Part shown: piece by piece, positions 59,086-64,000 of the stretch
How the letters are laid out: every line of letters begins with the position of its first letter
Position numbering within the stretch: the first letter of the stretch is position 1
NCBI GenBank assembly: GCA_013204555.1
Contig: JABMNO010000024.1
Span: 67,953 to 131,952, forward strand
Direction of reading: 5' to 3'
From: Chloroflexota bacterium
Lineage (GTDB): Bacteria; Chloroflexota; Dehalococcoidia; Lucifugimonadales; Lucifugimonadaceae
DNA: 64,000 nt
Position numbers and translations under genes: made by a program
Notes under the pieces: generated by a model
Seen by the model: the letters and a program-made list of their open reading frames with translations, nothing else
Databases searched by the model: none
Told to the model about the DNA's origin: nothing

Positions 59086-62052
59086 ATGACGCCTACCTCA
59101 GGTACATACGCCTTCGTTGGTCGTGAACGAGAGACCGCCGAACTAACGGCGGCGCTTGACGACGCTCTGGAAGGCCGTGGCGGATTGGTGATGCTGGTGG
59201 GCGAACCCGGAATCGGAAAAACCCGAATGACGGAAGAGGCGGAAGCTATCGCCCGAAGCCGCGGCGCACTGAGTACCAGGGGCACTTGTTACGAGGGTGG
59301 CAGCGCACCTCCATACTGGCCGTGGACACAGGCAATTCGATCGCTGCTGATCGCACCTTCAGAGGCCACGCTGGCCGCGCTGGCCCCAAGAGCTACAGTG
59401 ATAGCGGAGATCGTCCCAGAAATCAGGGACATCATGCCGGATCTTCAACCGGCCTCCGAGGCCGACCCCGGACAGGCCCGATTCCGCCTGTTTGACACAG
59501 TTACATCCTTTCTGGTCGAGGTTTCCGCGTCGCAGTCTCTGGTCGTCGTTCTCGATGATTTGCACTGGGCTGACAGATCATCACTGGATCTACTTGAATT
59601 CATCGCCCGGGATATCGCCACCAGACAGATGCTGCTGATCGGTGGCTACCGAGATATGGAACTCTCGCGTCGGCATCCGCTTTCCGATACGCTGGCGATT
59701 CTTGCACGCGTACACGGATTCCATCGGATCCCCCTGCGCGGTCTCGATAGCGATGAGGTCAGCCGACTGGTCAAGGTGGTCGGCGACATCTCACCTCCCC
59801 CTGCGCTGATCAAAGAGATCCACGATCGCACAGAGGGTAACCCGTTCTTCGTCGCTGAGGTGACGCGCGACCTGGCTCGCGAGGCAGCGGATCGCGGTGG
59901 TGATTTCGACGCTGTCGGAGGATTCCGGATATCGGAGGGCGTGCGTGAGGCGATCGGGCTCCGCCTGAACCGCCTGTCGGAAGAGTGCAATCAGTTGCTC
60001 AGATCGGCCGCAGTGATCGGCAGAGTGTTCGGCTTCACGCTGCTCGCGGCGTTGAATCAGGAGAATGACGATGAGGCGCTGCTGGACCTGATAGAGGAGG
60101 CCATCGACGCTGGCGTCGTTGAGGCGGTGGCAGGACGGGGCGATAGATACCAGTTCACTCACGCCTTGATTCAGCAGACACTGGCAGAGGAGTTGACGAC
60201 CGGTCGACGGGTACGCCTTCACTCACGAATCGTCGATGCAATGGAGGTGTTATACGGAGACCACCTGGAGGAGCACTACGCCGAACTTGCGCACCACTGC
60301 ACAGAAGCGGAGACGGTGGTGGGCGAAGAAAAGCTCATCCACTACGCCCGAATGGCAGGGGAACGTGCCATGTTGGCTTATGCATGGGAAGAGGCCCGCT
60401 CGTATTTCGAGCGAGCGCTATCTGCCAAAACTCCAGGCTCAAAAGATCGAGAGATGGCTGACCTGTGGCTCAAGAAAGGACTCGCAGAGGCTGCCGCATT
60501 CCTCCGGCCTAGAGAAGCGATCGTCAGCTGCACAGAGGCATTCAATATATACATGGCGATTGATGACCGGCCAAAGGCCATTCAGGCCGTCACGATGGGC
60601 ATGGGCGCCGGGATCGGCGAAGCTCCAGAGCAGGTCAAGTTCTACTCGCTCGGTCTGGACCTCGTGAAGCCAGGATCTCTTGAAGCAGGGATGTTACTCA
60701 ACGAGTACGCCAGCGCCCTTGAGCGGCAGACGGATGATCACGATGGTGCTGTAGCCGCCGCCAGCGAAGCCATCGAAATCGCCAAACACGAAAATGACCC
60801 GCTGCTCCACAGCATGGCGCTTATGCACCTGGGCCGAAGCTTGTACGACAGCCGAGAGCTTGAGGAATCATTCGCCTCCCATCTCGCAGCGATCGAAATT
60901 CTGAATGGTATTGACGGCGTTGATTCAATGACCGGCTGGCGAGTCAACGTCACGTTGTGGAACTGCCACTGGGGAGCGGCCCGTGCTCTCAGGGGATTGG
61001 GACGCTCCGCTGAGGGTGAGCACCACCTTGAAGAATCAAGAAAAGTGACGGACCGGAATCCGGGCGCCAGACTCTGGGCCGACCTGGTGTATTTCAATTC
61101 AACAGGAACTATTGCCACATTCGAAGGCCGGTGGGATGAGGCGACTCAACTGGCGCAGCAGTTTGACGAGGTGGCATTCCCGGCCACAAGCGATCTCCCG
61201 CTCCTCAGGGAGTTGATGACCGGCGATCCACGCTCAGTCATCAACCAGAATCTCCCCCGGCTGCGTTTTACATCTGAGGAGTCCAACTGGTTGTGGTTCA
61301 GTATGGGGCGCGCGGTTATTCTCGCCGAGGCCGGTCTCATCTTGAAGCACGAAGCTACTTTGTCGAAGTGCGAGCAGTGGGCCAACTCGGTCTTGCAGCG
61401 ACCCTTTCCTGAAGTCTTCAAGTTGAATGCAGCGGGAATCCTTGGTTTGATCGCCATTGCTCGTGGCGACGCAAAGGCGGCAGAAGAGCAGTACGCGGTG
61501 CTTGAGCCGTACGAGGGAATGCTCCACGATGATCTCGGGCCCGGCTCTCCCGACCGAATTCTAGCTCTGCTGGCCAAAATCATGGGACGCACAGGAGATG
61601 CGGAACGCCATTTTGAATCAGCACTTGATCGCGCTCGAGAGACAGGCTCGCGACCGTGGGTCGCCTGGATTGGCCACGACTACGCGGAGCTGTTGGTAGA
61701 GCGCGCAGAAGCAAGTGATTCCGAAAGAGCAATGGCCATCCTCGTCGAGAGCCTTGGCATCACACAGGATCTGGGGATGGTCCAGCTCGAAGAGTCGCTC
61801 ACCGCACTGAAAGAAAAGGCTGAGTCGCTCTCAGTGCCTACAGGCGCATATCCTGACGGTCTCACCGAGCGAGAGGTTGAGGTGCTACGCCTCCTGACAG
61901 CCGGTCGAACTAACGCACAGATCGCAGATGATCTTGTGATCACATCGAATACAGCGGCGAAGCACGTTGCCAACATCCTCGCCAAGACAGACTCTGCGAA
62001 TCGTACTGAAGCAGCCGCGTACGCCAATCGGCAAGGACTAGGACAAGCCTGA
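59086..62052 (+). CDS. Giant LuxR-family regulator with AAA_16 ATPase and TPR region
   Basis: 988 residues from ATG 59086, with GGAAGA 8 nt upstream; a TTG at 59065 is also possible. The ATPase begins almost at once: FVGRERETAELTAALDDAL, Walker A GEPGIGKTRMTEE, SAPPYWPWTQAIRSL and Walker B VVVLDDLHWADRSSLDLLEF. The STAND arm holds RRHPLSDTL, GLDSDEVSRL and RYQFTHALIQQTLAEEL. About 430 residues of TPR-like helices follow. The C-terminal LuxR HTH is GLTEREVEVLRLLTAGRTNAQIADDLVITSNTAAKHVANILAKT. It has no N-terminal sensor or HTH, in contrast to its two paralogues. Predicted to oligomerise on ATP binding and activate transcription; the inducer is unknown. Confidence 0.9.
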   Translation: MTPTSGTYAFVGRERETAELTAALDDALEGRGGLVMLVGEPGIGKTRMTEEAEAIARSRGALSTRGTCYEGGSAPPYWPWTQAIRSLLIAPSEATLAALAPRATVIAEIVPEIRDIMPDLQPASEADPGQARFRLFDTVTSFLVEVSASQSLVVVLDDLHWADRSSLDLLEFIARDIATRQMLLIGGYRDMELSRRHPLSDTLAILARVHGFHRIPLRGLDSDEVSRLVKVVGDISPPPALIKEIHDRTEGNPFFVAEVTRDLAREAADRGGDFDAVGGFRISEGVREAIGLRLNRLSEECNQLLRSAAVIGRVFGFTLLAALNQENDDEALLDLIEEAIDAGVVEAVAGRGDRYQFTHALIQQTLAEELTTGRRVRLHSRIVDAMEVLYGDHLEEHYAELAHHCTEAETVVGEEKLIHYARMAGERAMLAYAWEEARSYFERALSAKTPGSKDREMADLWLKKGLAEAAAFLRPREAIVSCTEAFNIYMAIDDRPKAIQAVTMGMGAGIGEAPEQVKFYSLGLDLVKPGSLEAGMLLNEYASALERQTDDHDGAVAAASEAIEIAKHENDPLLHSMALMHLGRSLYDSRELEESFASHLAAIEILNGIDGVDSMTGWRVNVTLWNCHWGAARALRGLGRSAEGEHHLEESRKVTDRNPGARLWADLVYFNSTGTIATFEGRWDEATQLAQQFDEVAFPATSDLPLLRELMTGDPRSVINQNLPRLRFTSEESNWLWFSMGRAVILAEAGLILKHEATLSKCEQWANSVLQRPFPEVFKLNAAGILGLIAIARGDAKAAEEQYAVLEPYEGMLHDDLGPGSPDRILALLAKIMGRTGDAERHFESALDRARETGSRPWVAWIGHDYAELLVERAEASDSERAMAILVESLGITQDLGMVQLEESLTALKEKAESLSVPTGAYPDGLTEREVEVLRLLTAGRTNAQIADDLVITSNTAAKHVANILAKTDSANRTEAAAYANRQGLGQA

Positions 62053-62232
62053 CCGGCGCGCCGGAAAACGACCGGTCTAACCTGCTTTCAGATCACAGTT
62101 CTCCATCTCAATTCATACTGCGACCAAAGTTCCTGAGTCGCGTAATCAATTGTAATTAGTAGAACCTCAAATCCGGTCTGGAAGGCCGATTAGAAGGATC
62201 ACTAATTCCGGCGATGTGTCACGCCGTTTTCT

Positions 62233-62314
62233 CCCCGAAATTGGATGTGTCCCGGACAGATGTACCGGGCACTACAGACCGTATGGGCTCACAGACAGCC
62301 CAATGGAGGGAACG
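62233..62314 (+). promoter_or_regulatory. Leader element A: conserved block plus hairpin
   Basis: CCCCGAAATTGGATGTGT (62233-62250), then a hairpin GTG-T-CCCGG / CCGGG-CAC (62247-62272). A second stem TGGGCT / AGCCCA follows before GGAGGG and the ATG at 62315. The same block and a hairpin at the same place stand before the gene at 63405. Confidence 0.5.
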
Positions 62315-62895
62315 ATGACCAAGCGTATTTGGAGTAGATATTCAGGGCGGCGCTCGCAGTTCAGTCGGATCGCTGCATCAGCAATCGGAGTGCTGATGTT
62401 GGTATTCATCGCATGTGGGGACTCAGAACCTGCGGCTTAGCCAACGGTTGCGCTGCAACCAACTGCCACACCAGTACCAGCCGCCCAACTTCCTGAAGTA
62501 GCGGTCGCCCCAATAACGGTACCGGACGCTGGCTCAGATGAGGAACAGATACTGGCGGTCCTGGAGACGCAAGTGCGCGCCGTCAACGCCGGTGACTATG
62601 TGGCATTTCAAAAAACCTGCTACCCCGTCACCAAAACCCCGACGGTGCCTGTAGCGGAGCGATTTCATGAGGAACTCAACATGCTCGGTGAGGGAGATAC
62701 CGGTAGTGAGAGTCCATTTTCACCGCGGGTTACAACGCGAGGAACGTGGAAGTGAAGCTTTTGAGTAAGCCGATATTTGGCCAGACGAAATATGACGTTT
62801 ACAACAACGATCTATTCGTGCGCTCGACGAACCGATCATGGGAGAAAGTTGACGGGGAGTGGTATTCCCAGACAATCCCGTGCTTCTCCTTCTGA
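62315..62895 (+). pseudogene. Decayed lipoprotein gene (possible NTF2-like domain)
   Basis: ATG 62315 follows GGAGGG. The first 41 codons give a signal peptide with lipobox MLVFIAC, then GDSEPAA and an in-frame TAG (62438-62440). Beyond it the same frame continues for about 105 codons with a Pro/Thr linker typical of lipoproteins (PTVALQPTATPVP) and a helix EEQILAVLETQVRAVNAGDY, as at the start of NTF2/SnoaL-like domains. Near 62717-62720 (TTTT) one base is missing: the next frame resumes with FTAGYNARNVEVKLL, RSTNRSWEKVDGEWY and ends at TGA 62895. One nonsense and one frameshift repair to a single protein of about 193 residues. Either a true pseudogene or two consensus errors. Confidence 0.65.
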
Positions 62896-62988
62896 CCTCA
62901 TCGCCGGGTGTGAGGGAATAGCCCCACCCGGCACCGGATCTCGCTGGGGACGCCGTGGTTCGTTCCCTCTGGTGGTCCCGGCAAAGAA

Positions 62989-63024
62989 GCCCGCCTCACA
63001 TTCCAGTATGCGAGGCGGGCTTTC
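62989..63024 (+). terminator. Rho-independent terminator
   Basis: GCCCGCCTC (62989-62997) and GAGGCGGGC (63012-63020) form a perfect 9-bp stem, followed by TTTCG. Downstream of the decayed lipoprotein gene. Confidence 0.75.
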
Positions 63025-63316
63025 GCGTGCTACTTATACGCAGGAATCGTGTCAGTTACGCCACCAACTTCCTGTCAAATCAACCCCGCGAATCGCACCA
63101 GGCCAAACGCGTACGCGAGCTAAAACCCGCAATTTCAGTACTGCCCGTAAACCACCCGAAATCCCTGCATATCCGGCCATTTCCAGCCTCGCCGCTCCAA
63201 TACAAATCAACTTGGAATTTCCGCGTACACAGATATATGTACGCGCCGTTTCAGAAACCACCAAAATCTGATTTTCGAAGATTCCTATTTCTGTCGATGT
63301 ACGGACCTCATATTTA

Positions 63317-63404
63317 CCCGAAAGTTGGATGTGTCAGGAGCAAGTGGCTCCGACACAACCCGACAAGAGGGACGGCGACCTGCCAAACCTCAGGAGAGAA
63401 AAAA
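63317..63404 (+). promoter_or_regulatory. Leader element B: conserved block plus hairpin
   Basis: CCCGAAAGTTGGATGTGT (63317-63334), then a hairpin GTGTC-A-GGAGC / GCTCC-GACAC (63331-63356). The arms differ from those of element A but pair fully, while the block before them is nearly unchanged. Distance from hairpin start to ATG is 74 nt (68 nt in A). AGGAGAG precedes the ATG. Confidence 0.5.
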
Positions 63405-64000
63405 ATGATCAGCATCAAATCAGCCGCAGCAGTCGTAGCAATCTCAACCGCAGCACTCATCAGCACAGTTGTACCCACCTCCGCAGACGCAGTTCCTGGA
63501 TTCACCCCGGATGGAGTGAACTTCATCCGGGCTGCCGGACACGATGGAGCCTCTTCACAGGTACTCAGCTACATGAACGGCGGCAACTACTCACCTGACG
63601 GCGTGAGCAACATCACCGCAACCAACGAGATCGGAACAGCGGTAGTGATGTGGACGCCAGACGGCGTGAACCAGATCAGTCCGGTCGGCAATCCTGCGGT
63701 CGCAAAGTCAGTGGTTATGGGCTACATGAACGACGGCAACTACTCACCTGACGGCGTGAGCAACATCACCTCAGTCAACGAGATCGGAACAGCGGTAGTG
63801 ATGTGGACGCCAGACGGCGTGAACCAGATCAGTCCGGTCGGCAACCCTGTGGTCGCACAGTCAGTAGTTATGGGTTACATGAACGGCGGCAACTACTCAC
63901 CTGACGGCGTGAGCAACATCACCGCAGTCAACGAGATCGGAACAGCGGTAGTGATGTGGACGCCAGACGGTGTGAACCAGATCAGCCCGGTCGGCAATCC
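63405..64000 (+). CDS. Secreted tandem-repeat protein, C-terminus beyond window
   Basis: ATG 63405 with AGGAGAG upstream; the frame is open to the window end (198 codons seen). Signal peptide of about 31 residues (AAAVVAISTAALISTVVPTSADA). The mature part is built from half-units of about 25 residues, each centred on (T/S)PDGV followed by a hydrophobic position: FTPDGVNFIRAAG, YSPDGVSNIT and WTPDGVNQISPVGNP. Two half-units form a 51-residue repeat that occurs at least three times almost unchanged. SPDG-type motifs occur in beta-propeller blades, but the unit length here is short. Likely exported and extracellular. Function unknown; possibly a surface or adhesive protein. Confidence 0.8.
   Translation, partial: MISIKSAAAVVAISTAALISTVVPTSADAVPGFTPDGVNFIRAAGHDGASSQVLSYMNGGNYSPDGVSNITATNEIGTAVVMWTPDGVNQISPVGNPAVAKSVVMGYMNDGNYSPDGVSNITSVNEIGTAVVMWTPDGVNQISPVGNPVVAQSVVMGYMNGGNYSPDGVSNITAVNEIGTAVVMWTPDGVNQISPVGN
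63570..64000 (+). repeat. Near-identical 153-bp tandem repeats in the repeat-protein gene
   Basis: Units begin at 63570, 63723 and 63876, each exactly 153 bp, and the last is cut by the window end. Differences are few and partly silent (for example GGCGGC/GACGGC in the fifth codon), which points to recent duplication or gene conversion. Confidence 0.9.

Larger units (their letters stand above)
62896..63404. other. Gene-free region with terminator and leader element B
   Basis: 509 bp. After the terminator at 62989-63024 there is an A/T-richer stretch of about 280 bp with no supported coding sequence, then leader element B (63317 on). The A/T-rich part probably holds the promoter of the repeat-protein gene. 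Confidence 0.5.

Noticed and set aside
62438..62440. TAG as a recoded sense codon (in-frame TAG in the lipoprotein gene, single TAG between arsM and the kinase in one frame)
   Set aside because: Many intact genes here end naturally in TAG (polA, tupless neighbours such as the ketopantoate-reductase-like gene, leuS). arsM ends where its family ends. Nonsense mutation or error is simpler.
63570..64000. 153-bp repeats as a CRISPR-like or satellite array
   Set aside because: The repeats are contiguous without spacers, keep frame, and lie in an ORF with a signal peptide and ribosome site.

Overview
The window looks like a piece of a free-living, probably marine, Chloroflexota genome of the SAR202 / Dehalococcoidia-like type. 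This is inferred from gene content, not from a marker tree. The signs are a moderately high G+C, three enolase-superfamily sugar-acid dehydratases close together, haloacid dehalogenase-type hydrolases, tungsten aldehyde:ferredoxin oxidoreductases, and several very large ATPase/TPR regulators. No rRNA, tRNA, integrase, transposase or CRISPR array was seen. Housekeeping genes (polA, lspA, leuS) are scattered among catabolic genes, so this reads as ordinary chromosome rather than an island.

Layout. 1-5.1 kb (minus): a PEP-utilising enzyme cut by the window edge, preceded by a Ser/Thr kinase-ATPase-TPR regulator broken by a one-base frameshift. 5.2-7.5 kb: two tandem galactonate-dehydratase-like enolase-superfamily genes. 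7.6-9.9 kb: an arsenic cluster (Cys-rich PadR repressor, ArsM methyltransferase, an aminoglycoside-phosphotransferase-fold kinase that seems to start at ATT). 10.3-14.4 kb: ketopantoate-reductase-like gene and polA, set among dispersed palindromic repeats. 14.7-22.8 kb: a membrane protein, Zn alcohol dehydrogenase divergent from a DapA-family aldolase, GNAT, DUF2007, a third enolase-superfamily gene, lspA, an MFS carrier and a HAD dehalogenase.

23.0-31.7 kb is a tungsten module. A GntR regulator, tungstate ABC transporter genes (tupABC) and moeA run rightward. They converge on two aldehyde:ferredoxin oxidoreductases and a MoaD-like gene running leftward, with a perfect two-way hairpin terminator between them. 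31.8-35.9 kb holds a methyltransferase, an ion transporter overlapping a TerC gene, and a wHTH regulator with a palindromic operator. 36.1-44.8 kb holds DUF362, epimerase, ThDP enzyme, amidase, response regulator, D-hydroxyacid dehydrogenase and a second HAD dehalogenase. 45.1-51.2 kb holds leuS, a mannonate-dehydratase-like gene, an HpcH aldolase and an M28-like protein without its metal ligands.

51.3-64 kb is the most unusual stretch. It has a secreted FN3 / beta-propeller / cohesin-like / dockerin protein, two LuxR-type giant ATPase regulators paralogous to the kinase at 1-5 kb, a lipoprotein, a decayed lipoprotein gene and a secreted protein built of near-identical 153-bp repeats running off the right end. 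The last two genes share an upstream element: a conserved block followed by a hairpin whose arms differ in sequence but still pair. This is the best candidate here for an undescribed regulatory RNA.

Together the catabolic genes suggest an oxidative sugar-acid / carboxylic-acid scavenger: dehydratases make 2-keto-3-deoxy acids, DapA- and HpcH-type aldolases split them, and dehydrogenases and AORs oxidise the products. Two independent one-base losses (near 3,360 and 62,720) and one in-frame TAG (62,438) mean that some breaks could be assembly errors.
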